From Odiellus spinosus (Eukaryota; Arthropoda; Arachnida; Opiliones; Phalangiidae): a stretch of DNA of 64,000 nucleotides. Every line of letters starts with the position of its first letter. Position 1 is the first letter of the stretch. The DNA lies in assembly GCA_963920705.1 (NCBI GenBank), contig OY987239.1:12263004-12327003 (forward strand). The letters run 5' to 3'. A program made the translations under genes and the position numbers. The notes beneath the pieces were generated by a model. The model did no database searches. It was not told where the DNA came from and saw only the letters and a program-made list of their open reading frames with translations. Positions 1 to 10,497 of the stretch are shown here, piece by piece.

Positions 1-3000
1 TTTATTAGTTTTTCATTTTCTCCGTATTTTTCTATCGCTTTCATCTGATAAAGATAAATTCATTAAAAAAAACTGATAAATTTAAGACTGGTTGTAAATC
101 TTTACCGTTTTTTTAATTTCTTTTCGCACATTGCGACTGTATTGTATTACAAGTTCTAATTCTTCTTCATCGCATTCGTAACTATAGAAAGAATTTAAAT
201 TATCTCGTATACGACACGAACATACTTTCAGATCGACTCCGTTAGAAAATTTAAAATGTTACTTACTGCATTCCATTCTCGACATTTTTCGCCGCTGTTA
301 ACAACAAATCTAAAACAGTTTCGTCATCCCCGTATCCTTCACCTGAAGAAGTAAAAAAACATCAATGAGAAACTATCGTGACAATATTTATCATGAAACA
401 ATTAGGTCTTTACAGCTATTCTACTTTTTGACGCAGTACCAAATGGACAAACTATTAGTCAAACTATTAGTCAAATTATAGTCAAATTATAGTCAAGTTA
501 CAGTCAAACTATGGTCAAATTATAGTCAAATTATAGTCAAGTTATAGTCAAATTATAGTAAAACTATAAGTCAAATTATAGTCAAATTATAGTCAAATTA
601 TAGTCAAATTATAGTCAAATTATAGTCAAATTATAGTCAAATTATAGTCAAATTATAGTCAAATTATAGTCAAATTATAGTCAAATTATAGTCAAATTAT
701 AGTAAAATTATGGTAAAATTATGGTCAAATTATGGTCAAATTATGGTCAAATTAGAGTCAAATTAGAGTCAAATTAGAGTCAAATTAGAGTCAAATTAGA
801 GTCAAATTAGAGTCAAATTAGAGTCAAATTAGAGTCAAATTAGAGTCAAATTAGAGTCAAATTAGAGTCAAATTAGAGTCAAATTAGAGTCAAATTAGAG
901 TCAAATTAGAGTCAAATTAGAGTCAAATTAGAGTCAAATTAGAGTCAAATTAGAGTCAAATTAGAGTCAAATTAGAGTCAAATTAGAGTCAAATTATATT
1001 CAAATTATATTCAAATTATATTCAAATTATATTCAAATTATATTCAAGTTATATTCAAGTTATAGCCAAGTTATAGCCAAGTTATAGCCAAGTTATAGCC
1101 AAGTTATAGTCAAGTTATAGTCAAACTATGGTCAAATTATAGTCAAATTATAGTCAAGTTATAGTCAAGTTATAGTCAAGTTATAGTCAAATTATAGTAA
1201 AACTAAGTCAAATTATAGTAAAACTAAGTCAAATTATAGTAAAACTAAGTCAAATTATAGTAAAACTAAGTCAAATTATAGTAAAACTAAGTCAAATTAT
1301 AGTCAAATTATAGTCAAATTATAGTCAAATTATAGTCAAGTTATAGTCAAGTTATAGTCAAGTTATAGTCAAGTTATAGTCAAGTTATAGTCAAGTTATA
1401 GTCAAGTTATAGTCAAGTTATAGTCAAGTTATAGTCAAGTTATAGTCAAGTTATAGTCAAGTTATAGTCAAGTTATAGTCAAGTTATAGTCAAGTTATAG
1501 TCAAGTTATAGTCAAGTTATAGTCAAGTTATAGTCAAGTTAGTCAAGTTAGTCAAGTTATAGTCAAGTTAGTCAAATTAGTCAAATTATAGTCAAGTTAT
1601 AGTCAAGTTATAGTAAAACTAAGTCAAATTATAGTAAAATTATAGTCAAATTACAGTCAAATTATAGTCAAATTACATTCCAACTATAGTTAAACTAAAG
1701 TCAGACTATGAAATGATCCTATTTTAATTTTTATATAAAGACCTCTGAAGACCTCTTGAATTAAAAAAGGGGCGTTTAATCAAAGCTTAATTAATCATAT
1801 TAAAACTTACTTTTGCGCTTTTTTCTTAGAGTTCGTTCGTCATTGGAGATATTATTCAATGCCTTAGTTACTTTAGATTTGGCCGTCTGGAACAAGAAAA
1901 TTAAAAGAAGATACGTGTTAAAGAGATACTAGAATTTCAAAACGAGTATTTTTAATCGATTTAAGTTAACGTAATTTTACCCGTGGTTGTTTGCTCGGTT
2001 GTTTTTTCTTCTTATTACCTTCTTCATCAGCCAATATATCCAATTTACGCATTTTTTTCTTCGGAAGGGTTTCGGCCTCTACTTTTAAGAAATTTGTTTA
2101 AAATGGTAAATTATTTTAAACAAGATGCTCAAAGCTACGTAATTTTTTCAAATTGGGCTTTCGTGATTATCTTACCAGAAGGTTTATCACGTTTTCTAAC
2201 TCTTTTATGAACAACGCTGTTCGCAGAATCAGAGCTAAAAGGATTTGAATCGGAGCCTTCAAAGTTTAGTTTCTGATTTAAACCTTGAATTTGTTTTTCC
2301 ATCGATTCTGAAGAATTGAGGTTAGAAGTTGTTGATTCAGGATTGTTCCGCTTTCGTAGCTTTTTACGCGCGTTTGTTGAACTCTCCAGTTCAGAAAGAA
2401 GGTTTCGTTTGAATGATTTTGAACCAATACGCTTCGTAGCAATATTTGATACTGAATCTCCATTTGCAGATTTTCCATCAATTTGTTTTACGAGTGATTC
2501 TCCAACCGATTGCTTTTCTGTTACTGGTGAGTGTTCATCTGACTTCTTGCAAGTTACTGGTGATCCTTCTTCAGATAACTTGAGATTTAATGATGATTCT
2601 CCATCAGATAAATTTACTGTTATTGGTGATTCATCATTGGCTGGCTTGTCATTCACTGGTGATTCATCATTGGCTGGCTCATCATTATCTGGTAATTCTT
2701 CATCGGACGAGTTACCAATTTCTGGAGATTTGAAATCAGATGATTGAGTATTTATTAGTGATTCTTCTCCATCCAATGACTTGCCAAATACTGGTGATGG
2801 TTCGTTTGATTTGCCAATTTCTGGTGATGGTTCGTTTGATTTGCCAATTACTGGTGATGGTTCGTTTGACTTGCCAATAACTGGTGATGGTTCGTTTGAC
2901 TTGCCAATTACTGGTGATGGTTCGTTTGACTTGCCAATAACTGGTGATGGTTCGTTTGACTTGCCAATAACTGGTGATGGTTCGTTTGACTTGCCAATTA

Positions 3001-4577
3001 CTGGTGATGGTTCGTTTGACTTGCCAATTACTGGTGATGGTTCGTTTGACTTGCCAATTACTGGTGATGGTTCGTTTGACTTGCCAATTACTGGTGATGG
3101 TTCGTTTGACTTGTTAACTGGAGTAGGGTCCTTTGATTTGCTAACTGAAGTAGGGTCCTTTGATTTGCTAACTGAAGTAGGGTCCTTTGATTTGCTAACT
3201 GAAGTAGGGTCCTTTGATTTGCTAACTGAAGTAGGGTCCTTTGATTTGCTAACTGAAGTAGGGTCCTTTGATTTGCTAACTGGAGTAGGATCCTTTGGCT
3301 TGCTAACTGGAGTAGGATCCTTTGGCTTGCTAACTGGAGTAGGGTCCTTTGGCTTGCTAACTGGAGTAGGGTCCTTTGGCTTGCTAACTGGAGTAGGGTC
3401 CTTTGGCTTGCTAACTGGAGTAGGGTCCTTTGGCTTGCTAACTGAAGTAGGGTCCTTTGACTTGCTAACTGAAGTAGGGTCCTTTGATTTGCTAACTGGA
3501 GTAGGGTCCTTTGGCTTGCTAACTGAAGTAGGGTCCTTTGATTTGCTAACTGAAATAGGGTCCTTTGATTTGTTAACTGAAGTAGGGTCCTTTGATTTGC
3601 TAACTGAAGTAGGGTCCTTTGATTTGCTAACTGAAGTAGGGTCCTTTGATTTGCTAACTGAAGTAGGGTCCTTTGATTTGCTAACTGAAGTAGGGTCCTT
3701 TGATTTGCTAACTGAAGTAGGGTCCTTTGATTTGCTAACTGAAGTAGGGTCCTTTGATTTGCTAACTGAAGTAGGGTCCTTTGATTTGCTAACTGGAGTA
3801 GGGTCCTTGGACTCGCTAACTGAAGATGATTCTTTAGTCTGTGCTATGTCATTTTCTGGTAAATCTTTATTTCCGTCTAAGACAACTTTTTCCGGTAAAT
3901 CTTTATTCTCTTCTAAGACAACTTTTTCTGGTAAATCTTCATTAACTTCTAAGACAACTTTTTCCGGTAAATCTTTATTCACTTCTAAGTCATTTTCTGG
4001 TAAATCTTTATTTACTGTCAAGTTCTTATTATCTGACACTTGGTTCTTAGACGGTGAACCTTTATTGTTGGTATAACTAATGTCAAAATGAAATGGTCGC
4101 ACTTTTGTGGGCCTCTTACTACAGAAAAGAAATATAAAATGACCATATATTAAGAGATGGGTAGATCTAAGTCTAGAATTATTTGTCTAATGGGGTGTGA
4201 ACGTAAAATATATGCTATTCTTTTATAGAATTTACGAAGCGAAAGTTTCGATATTTGCATGATAAAATATTTTGCGTCGTGACGCTGCCAGCATTAAAAA
4301 ACTTCAAAGGAAGCAGGTTTAACTAATGATTTTATAAATACTATTGTGTTTGGTGGAAAAAGAAATAGTATAACTGCTCTAATTGCATTCTGTGAAACGG
4401 AGACTCAACTCTACGAGGAAATAGGGAATATGGTTGGGCGATAAACGTGCAATTTCGGTACTAGGCATAAATCTAACTTAGATTCTTGTTACATTATTCA
4501 ATTGTTTCTGATTTAAATACAGAAAAAAAGGTGAATTATACTTACTTTCGCCTCTTGTGAAGACGAAAGTTTTCCAT
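1..4577 (-). CDS. Repeat-rich, probably disordered protein gene (3' end beyond window)
   Basis: I do not recognise this protein. Frame and splice signals support exons 4577-4546, 4118-2176, 2081-1981, 1886-1811, 342-267, 181-106 and 44-1 (continuing off the window); every junction keeps frame with GT-AG introns. The start ATG at 4577 begins MENFRLHKRR. The long second exon encodes low-complexity tandem repeats: LPEKVVLE-like units, then about 25 copies of a 9-residue SKSKDPTSV unit, then about 11 copies of a 10-residue GKSNEPSPVI unit, then acidic and Ser-rich sequence. Later exons are Lys/Arg-rich (KKKMRKLD, RKKRK), suggesting nuclear localisation, followed by a more ordered acidic/helical stretch (DDETVLDLLL, DEEELELVIQY). 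No catalytic motif is visible. A nuclear or chromatin-associated scaffold is only a guess from charge and repeats. The intron between 1811 and 342 holds an 11-bp satellite. Confidence 0.6.
440..1722. repeat. 11-bp satellite array (AGTCAAATTAT) in an intron
   Basis: More than 100 head-to-tail copies of an approximately 11-bp unit, AGTCAAATTAT, fill the intron between two exons of the minus-strand repeat-protein gene. Blocks of variants occur in succession (GAGTCAAATTA, ATTCAAATTAT, AGCCAAGTTAT, AGTCAAGTTAT and AGTAAAACTA). This is the homogenised-block pattern expected from local slippage or unequal exchange. Confidence 0.95.
2790..3830 (-). repeat. Coding minisatellite: 30-bp and 27-bp units
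   Basis: Within exon 2 of the minus-strand gene, a 30-bp unit (2790-3117, encoding GKSNEPSPVI) is followed by a 27-bp unit (3118-3830, encoding SKSKDPTSV with S/P and S/T variants). Both unit lengths are multiples of three, so copy-number change keeps frame. The same property creates a spurious long open frame on the plus strand. Confidence 0.95.
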
Positions 4578-4872
4578 CTTCTAGCAGGGTTGATTTTTCT
4601 AGAAAGTAAAGAACGAAGTCTTTATTAGTAAAATACCCGGCAGAAATCTATTATTATAATTGAATTTAAAAACGAATTTTTAGTAAATTTCTTACAATAT
4701 TTCGATTGAAATTAGAAAATTATAAGGAAAACATTTTATTATCTACAAAATCGAAACGTTTTTCCAAGCTAAACGCGCAGCGCTAATTCAAACTGACATT
4801 AGCAGACAAACTTTCAACTTTCAAAGATTGGATCAGGGCGAGACATAAACTGAATCCTCCCATTGCTATTAC

Positions 4873-5091
4873 CAGGGACGGAAATAAGCACAAGTCACTG
4901 GTCATTGTACGATAACTTTTTATTTTTAAGAGGGGGTCACTGGACAAATGTCCGATAAAAAAAAAGTACATTTCAATACAAGAAATGTAGCATTGTCCGG
5001 TAATTTTGTTAAATGTCCGATAGCTTTTGAATTTTTAAGGGGGGTTACTGGACATTTGTCCAATAAGAAAAATTCCTTATTTCCGTCCCTG
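4873..5091. mobile_element. hAT-like MITE, TIR CAGGGACGGAAATAAG
   Basis: A 219-bp element with inverted ends CAGGGACGGAAATAAG and CTTATTTCCGTCCCTG. The flanks GCTATTAC (4865-4872) and GTTATTAC (5092-5099) are an 8-bp target duplication with one mismatch. The CAGGG terminus plus 8-bp duplication is typical of the hAT superfamily. No transposase is encoded. A related end fragment (GGGACGGAAATAAG) lies near 50248. Confidence 0.8.
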
Positions 5092-5543
5092 GTTATTACT
5101 CCAAGGTTCCAAATATTTCCCAATATTGGAATTACGTCATAGACGAATTATATTGTAAACTAAAGCTACATTCACACTAGACATTTCATTACCGTTTCGA
5201 GTATTCAAATCGACTTTTCAAGCATATAATTCCATTTTTAACAAATAACCTCTAGAATTGACCTCAAAATGTTCTATTTTGACCTTTCCAAACAGGTTTA
5301 AAACGCTTTAAAAGTCTACAGTATGAATGTGGCTTTATTATCAGTCCAATCATATGGGACTATGGGTTTATTTGCAGTACATATCAGATCCTACCACCAA
5401 CTTTGAAAAACAGAGCAAACATTAACGATAGTTTCTAAATACTGTTATGTTTCGCTTTATTAATATTGTTAAATATATTCAACAAAATTTGTACATATAT
5501 AATTAGGCCCCAAACCAAAATGAACTCAAATTACAAAAAATTC

Positions 5544-6455
5544 TTAAGTTATCGATATTTGTCTAAGACAATTTAGCCCATCAAGTGCCTGTTTGAAACA
5601 TTTAGGACAATTGAACTTGGGATCAGCCTTTAGATTACTGGCGACGCAGTAGTAACAGAAAACATGACTACAACCCATTTCACACGGTCTAGTAGGAGTT
5701 TCGTTACACAGGGCACACGATTCAAAGTCTCGCTCCGTCCTTGAACTTGCGATAATTGGAGCATTTGGCCAAAGTAGCCTCAAGAATGAATTTTTAACCC
5801 GATAAACGTTTAATAATGGTAAAGCGAAGGATATAAATTCGGCAAACCCATGCCAAAGAAGTTCTCTATTCATATACTCGTATTCGACTTGTCGTAATTT
5901 TTGAGGTTTTGAATTACCGTTTCTAATTTTAAGTAACCTTTCTATAAAATCCTGATATTTTCCATTTCTTAGAAAGATTAAGAAATTTAGTACTGTAGTA
6001 ATTTTGGAAAGAATTGTGACGATACGAGTAAAAGATAATATCTGGTTTTGCCATTTAAGGGATAAATGCGATAATATCAAGTTAGACGTAATCCTTTGGT
6101 TTAACCAACCGCAACAAATATCCATGGTAATTAAAAGTATTTTCTTACGATTGTTGATAAGATTTTGAGTATCAGAGTCAATGTATTCTATATCGAGCAT
6201 TTTTTGGCCAATCGTAGCGCCAGTTTCAAATACAGTGAATTTCCAAAGCAAATACTTGAGTAGAGAATTTATTTCGGGTTGAAAACTTAGCACCCATCGC
6301 GGGTTTAAAACTTGAAGAGCGCTTGTTAAACTTTCTTTTAGTATATTGAAAATTTCACTGTCCAAAGCTAGCGCATCTAACTGATTTACCCTAGAGACAT
6401 GATAGATGGTTTTTTGTTTTGGAACGTTTGTCAACGTTTTATCCTCCATTGACAT
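5544..6455 (-). CDS. PEX2: Peroxisome biogenesis factor 2 (PEX2, RING E3 ligase)
   Basis: An intronless 303-residue frame, close to the usual PEX2 length of about 300. PEX2 is an integral peroxisomal membrane protein. With PEX10 and PEX12 it forms the retrotranslocation ubiquitin-ligase complex that ubiquitinates the import receptor PEX5 so that it can be recycled. The N-terminal two thirds is hydrophobic and fits the Pex2/Pex12 amino-terminal membrane domain (conserved-looking RVNQLDALALD near the start, then several helices). The C-terminus carries a C3HC4 RING at about residues 247-286: CALC, a CEMGCSHVFCYYC core, then CPKC. The start is MSMEDK, with a second Met two codons later. A TTTATT at 5456-5461 is a reverse-strand AATAAA polyadenylation signal just downstream. 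The nearest neighbours are unrelated genes. Confidence 0.92.
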   Translation of the reverse strand: MSMEDKTLTNVPKQKTIYHVSRVNQLDALALDSEIFNILKESLTSALQVLNPRWVLSFQPEINSLLKYLLWKFTVFETGATIGQKMLDIEYIDSDTQNLINNRKKILLITMDICCGWLNQRITSNLILSHLSLKWQNQILSFTRIVTILSKITTVLNFLIFLRNGKYQDFIERLLKIRNGNSKPQKLRQVEYEYMNRELLWHGFAEFISFALPLLNVYRVKNSFLRLLWPNAPIIASSRTERDFESCALCNETPTRPCEMGCSHVFCYYCVASNLKADPKFNCPKCFKQALDGLNCLRQISIT

Positions 6456-7655
6456 ATATAGTATTATATCTATGACGTATTAGATCCTTACAGAAGTTTC
6501 AGTACTTAAAACAATTAACTGTTATTAATAATTATCTTAAAAAAACATCCAAAAGTGTAACTGTGGATTAATTTCAACCTCAACACGACCAGGAAGTTTC
6601 TTTCTGCTCTCTTACATGTCGTCTGCTAGACGTTATGTTTGGGTAGGAAATAAACCATTTTAAAAGCGGTGTTGCTTAGAAAATTATGATCAACCAGCTG
6701 CCTTTCTCTAATTGGCTAGATTCAAAATATGAACGAGTTAATTAACTTAATTTAAGAAGGTCGTTCGCCTGATTGGTCGGGAATAAAATGGCTATCAGTT
6801 ATTGAAAGAAAAATCTATTAATTTAAAGGGAGACTGTTCCATAAGTTAATTGAGTAGCATTTTCGCAAAAAAATTATTGATAAGGTCGCTTTCACGCGGT
6901 CTTTTTAGTAAAAGTACTTAATCCTGCAGATCAACTAGCATTGATACGAAAATTAAAGTTAATTTCGTCATACATCGAATATATCTTTTTATAAATCATA
7001 TATATCTTCTAGAAGATAAGTTATAAACTTATGCTATCACGAAATAGGCTTCAGGGGTGGTTCAAAATTAATTGGGTTGCTATGTCTGAGGTCGGTTTGT
7101 TAGTGACTTGTTGATAAAGAGGCTATATCTAATGCTAATAATTATTTTCTGTCGGCTTGCGAAACGTGTTTGATGAGTTGGAACCAGAGAGAGAATTTAC
7201 ACGAGTTTTGGTAAGGAGGGTGAGGAATGAGGGGGGCCAAAATGTAGATGCAAAATTGAAGAGGAATTAGTTCGTTTTCATACGTGGTTAAAGAAACAGG
7301 AATAAAATATTTCGGGGGAGATGGACTGAGGATAATCTCATTTTTTGCGCAATACGTTGGATTAAGGTTTTTGGAATTCAGAGGCTAAACTTAACCAAGA
7401 CATCTTAGGGTAAGCCCTTGTTTTAACCTCTCAAATAATAAACAAATTGAAATTGAAATTTTTTTCTAATTTGGTTCAATTTTTTGATTGGTTACACCCT
7501 TGCATCCTTGAGCAATAGCATCGACTACCTTGTTCCTAATTTTTAGCCACTAGGGATGCTATTGTTTGTTCTGACGTTAGTGTCGTCTGCTTTCATTAAA
7601 GGCCATGTCTGCTCTGAAATTTGCCCCTTTAAAATATTCTTCTATAATACACAAA
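6456..7655. other. Intergenic: no gene seen
   Basis: About 1.2 kb of AT-rich sequence between PEX2 and a MITE. The first part should hold the PEX2 promoter and 5' UTR. From about 7600 it contains the left part of a dispersed repeat (AAAGGCCATGTCTGCTC...) that resumes after the MITE. No credible coding frame is seen. Confidence 0.6.
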
Positions 7656-8033
7656 GTCTAGCCAAGAAGGATCAGATAAGGAGAGGAAAAGTGGGAACGG
7701 CGCGGCTCCTACTGCGTCGGCCTAAACTCCCACTCTGGGAGAACGGGGGACAGACGGGGGTAGAGATGCTTCGTGGTAAATTGTTGTCACGTGGGTAAAA
7801 CGAATCCTTTACGGGACGCGCTAGCTAGCGACCACGTGACAACAGTTTACCTCGAGAATTTCCTATCCCCCCTTTCCACCCGAGTGGGAGGTTGGCTCTT
7901 CTCTCTCTAACTCAACGCAGCCCCACTTTTCCTCTCCTTATCTGATCCTTCTTGGTCTAGCTTTGACCGTACAATTGGTTATAGTCAATGTCGTCTGCTA
8001 AACTTGAAAATTAGGCGACTTTAAAGTGGATCT
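7600..8033. repeat. Dispersed repeat E, split by MITE B
   Basis: The two halves (about 7600-7662 and 7962-8033) read TCTGCTCTGAAATTTGCCCC ... TAGCTTTGACCGTAC ... GTCGTCTGCTAA ... GGCGACTTTAAAG. Diverged copies occur at about 51115-51255, 59262-59395 and 48125-48235 (reverse). Family unknown. The divergence between copies indicates it is older than the MITE. Confidence 0.7.
7663..7954. mobile_element. MITE family B copy 1 (292 bp, 7-bp TSD)
   Basis: Ends CAAGAAGGATCAGATAAGG and its inverse, with target duplication GTCTAGC at 7656-7662 and 7955-7961. The interior holds CACGTGG/CCACGTGAC and GCTAGCTAGCG palindromes, and there is no coding capacity. It is inserted inside an older dispersed repeat whose halves lie on either side. 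Confidence 0.93.
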
Positions 8034-8277
8034 AAACTAGCCACTTTAAGAAATTAAACTAAGAAGTGACATACTTATAGGGGATAAGTTATTAACTTAT
8101 GGTTGTAGCTATAATCTAACCCTGTAATTTTACATCCCAAATAACCTTCCCATATCTTATCAAAGTATAAAGTTTAGTATTGTACAAATAAAACTTAATT
8201 ATGATAATGAGTTTTAGATAAGCATTTATCTCAAAGATTCAATATAAGACTTATTTTTTATTTGAAGAAGTCAAGAA

Positions 8278-9757
8278 ATGGAGCCAGCAACTAAAGTTAT
8301 CAAAGGTGTAAGAATACCGAAACATTTTTCGGAGGAAGCGGTTATAAAATCTCTAGAACTTCAACCAGAACCAGGAGATCTGATACTTGCCACCTACCCT
8401 AAATGTGGTACCAACTGGCTGAGGCAAATTTTAATTTTACTTCTAAACAACGGATTACCACCAAAAAACGGCAAAGAACTTTTTACCACTATACCGTACT
8501 TGGAATTTATCGGCCCTGATATTTTGTTAAATCAAACATCTCCTAGATGTTATTTAAGTCATTTTGATTACAATAGAATACCGAAATCAAACGAAGCTAA
8601 GTACATTTGCGTCATTCGTAACCCTAAAGACTGTTTGATATCCATGTACCATTTTATGAAAAACGAACGATTCGGTTTCAAAGATGGTGAATTTAAAGAT
8701 CTTTTCAACTTGTTTATAAGGGGTGAAGTTGTTTACAACGATTATTTCGACCATCTCATGTCCTGGTACGAACGAAGGAACGACCCCAATGTCTTGTTTC
8801 TCTATTACGAAAAGATGAAAGATGATATCGAGAAAGCTGTCAAAGATATCGCCACATTTATGGGTTCAAAATACGAAGATATGGTTAAAGGTTTGAACAT
8901 TAATGGATGTATTTCTTAAATCAGAAGCCGATGAAACCCTCCTTTGAAGTCTATTACTCCCGGGTCTTGTCTACCCTTCTCTGTATGGGTTATTCTCAAA
9001 AGGCGCGATTCATACGCCTCCTAACGGTAGATGTTTTCGGAGGGGGAGTTCGTCCACCGAATATCTATAGCAGCCTCGGAGTTCGTCCAAAAAACGTCGT
9101 CGTTTGTGGAGAGAGAGAATTTCCAATTTTCCGTAGACAGGGGGGATGAAGTAGGACCCCTCCGATCTCGTAAAATTGGGAATTTTACCCATATAGAGAG
9201 GAGCGCTATATGGAACATTGGAGTAGTAGACTTCAAAGGAGGGTTTCATCGGCTTCTGCTTAAATCGATTTGAAACGGTAAAATCAAATCGATATGCAAA
9301 TCGTTTTAAGCCTCACGCGTTATCTTCGGCTTTATCTATCGGTTGTTGAAATCGTATCGGTACGAAACTGGTTCCCGAAGCAGTTTCGATAAATCGAATC
9401 AAATCGATTGAAACTGTTTAAAATTGACGCGTTTGATTTTTCTCTTTAAAAGATACCGATGTGTTAAACAACGTCTTGAAATACAGTAGCTTCGATTTCA
9501 TGAAAAGTACCACCAACCAATTAATGAAAACAGTGATGGCTACAAATAAATCTAAATTACTTGGCAAGTCATCAGACGACAATGAAGATATTGATCAATC
9601 AGATCAGGAGACAGTTGAATTTGTCAGGAAAGGAATTGTGGGTGATTGGAAAAACGTCATGACCACGGAACAAAATCAGATTTTGGATTCTTTGATTGAA
9701 AAAAGGATAAAAGGAACTGATATGTATGACTTCTGGAAGGCCATTGGATGTATCTAA
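8278..9757 (+). CDS. Cytosolic sulfotransferase (SULT family)
   Basis: Two exons, 8278-8890 and 9453-9757, join in frame to 304 residues, the normal size for cytosolic SULTs. These enzymes transfer sulfonate from PAPS to hydroxyl or amine groups of small molecules (xenobiotics, hormones, amines). Visible signatures are the 5'-phosphosulfate loop YPKCGTNW, the 3'-phosphate-binding RNPKDCLISMYHF, and the C-terminal RKGIVGDWK. The substrate cannot be read from the sequence. The donor at 8891 (GTTTGA) is weak, but the exon-2 acceptor restores the frame and the family alignment. MITE A copy 1 lies in the intron. A likely polyadenylation signal AATAAA lies near 9990. The two P450s about 28 kb away are also xenobiotic-type enzymes, but there is no evidence of co-regulation. 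Confidence 0.9.
8922..9258. mobile_element. MITE family A copy 1 (337 bp) in sulfotransferase intron
   Basis: TIR CAGAAGCCGATGAAACCCTC... and its inverse; 7-bp target duplication CTTAAAT at 8915-8921 and 9259-9265. No coding capacity. Confidence 0.93.
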
Positions 9758-10497
9758 TCATAATTTGGTTGAAAATTGTCCAAATTGGTCAATTTCAACA
9801 GAAATCGGTCCTGTGGACATGAAGCTAACGTTATTACATGTGTCTAATTTCTTCCAATTTTAGATATTCAATTGTCAGGGGTGGGGGATAAGCATTATTC
9901 AGTTAACTCGTCAGCGTTCTATGTTATGGCCACATCATCATCTGTAATGCATTTGAGTATGGTTTGGCTGAATTGTCTGTAGTTATAAAAATAAAGAGGC
10001 TTTATATCTGTTCATTCTTATCTATGATTATCACATTTTGGTTGACACGTGACTTAATATTCAACAAGAACTTAGCAAACATTGAGTTATTGACGCAATG
10101 AGTGGTTGAGGTCGTTTGGAACTTTGGGGTGGACTGGGCAAACCAAGTAAATCATATTTTCTACCTACGCTACTGTACATATTTATTCTTACAACACAAT
10201 ATGGAAAAACAAAACATGTTTTTTTACGGAGTCACTCGCTATGAGATTTTACACTGGAGTTTATATTCGCCTTAGGTTTGACCACGCTGTCAAGTACTCT
10301 TGCAGGCAATGTATGAACGTTTTTCTTAACATACGCGTTAAACGTTTCGCGGTGTTTGAGAACACGAAAACCGAATTTACATAAACTAGTCATTAATGAC
10401 AGCTATTGTTTACGCGTGCATTTATTATAACCTAAATCAAGACTGCTATGATATTCCTTCTAGATTCTTATTATAACTCTAGAGACAAGTTTGCAAG
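9758..10497. other. Intergenic and IR-1 5' flank
   Basis: The sulfotransferase 3' end is followed by the IR-1 upstream region. About 10240-10490 is alignable with sequence upstream of IR-2 (about 13060-13330) and IR-3 (about 16720-16985): shared stretches include GTTTGACCACGCTGxCAA and CTAGAGACAAG-type sequence just before the first ATG. These are conserved promoter/5' UTR blocks of the tandem duplication unit. No other gene is seen. Confidence 0.6.

Noticed and set aside
2781..4076. Long plus-strand open frame (431 codons) over the repeat exon
   Set aside because: It is the mirror of the 27/30-bp coding repeats, which keep several frames open. The minus frame joins through good splice sites to non-repeat exons, and the plus frame does not.
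7556..7798. Plus-strand frame of 80 codons
   Set aside because: It runs through repeat E into MITE B; most of it is transposon sequence found in six other places.
9010..9273. Several 70-80-codon frames on both strands, repeated near 36486, 39583, 42027, 43425, 48369 and 52222
   Set aside because: All lie inside copies of MITE family A and recur with stops and shifts between copies.
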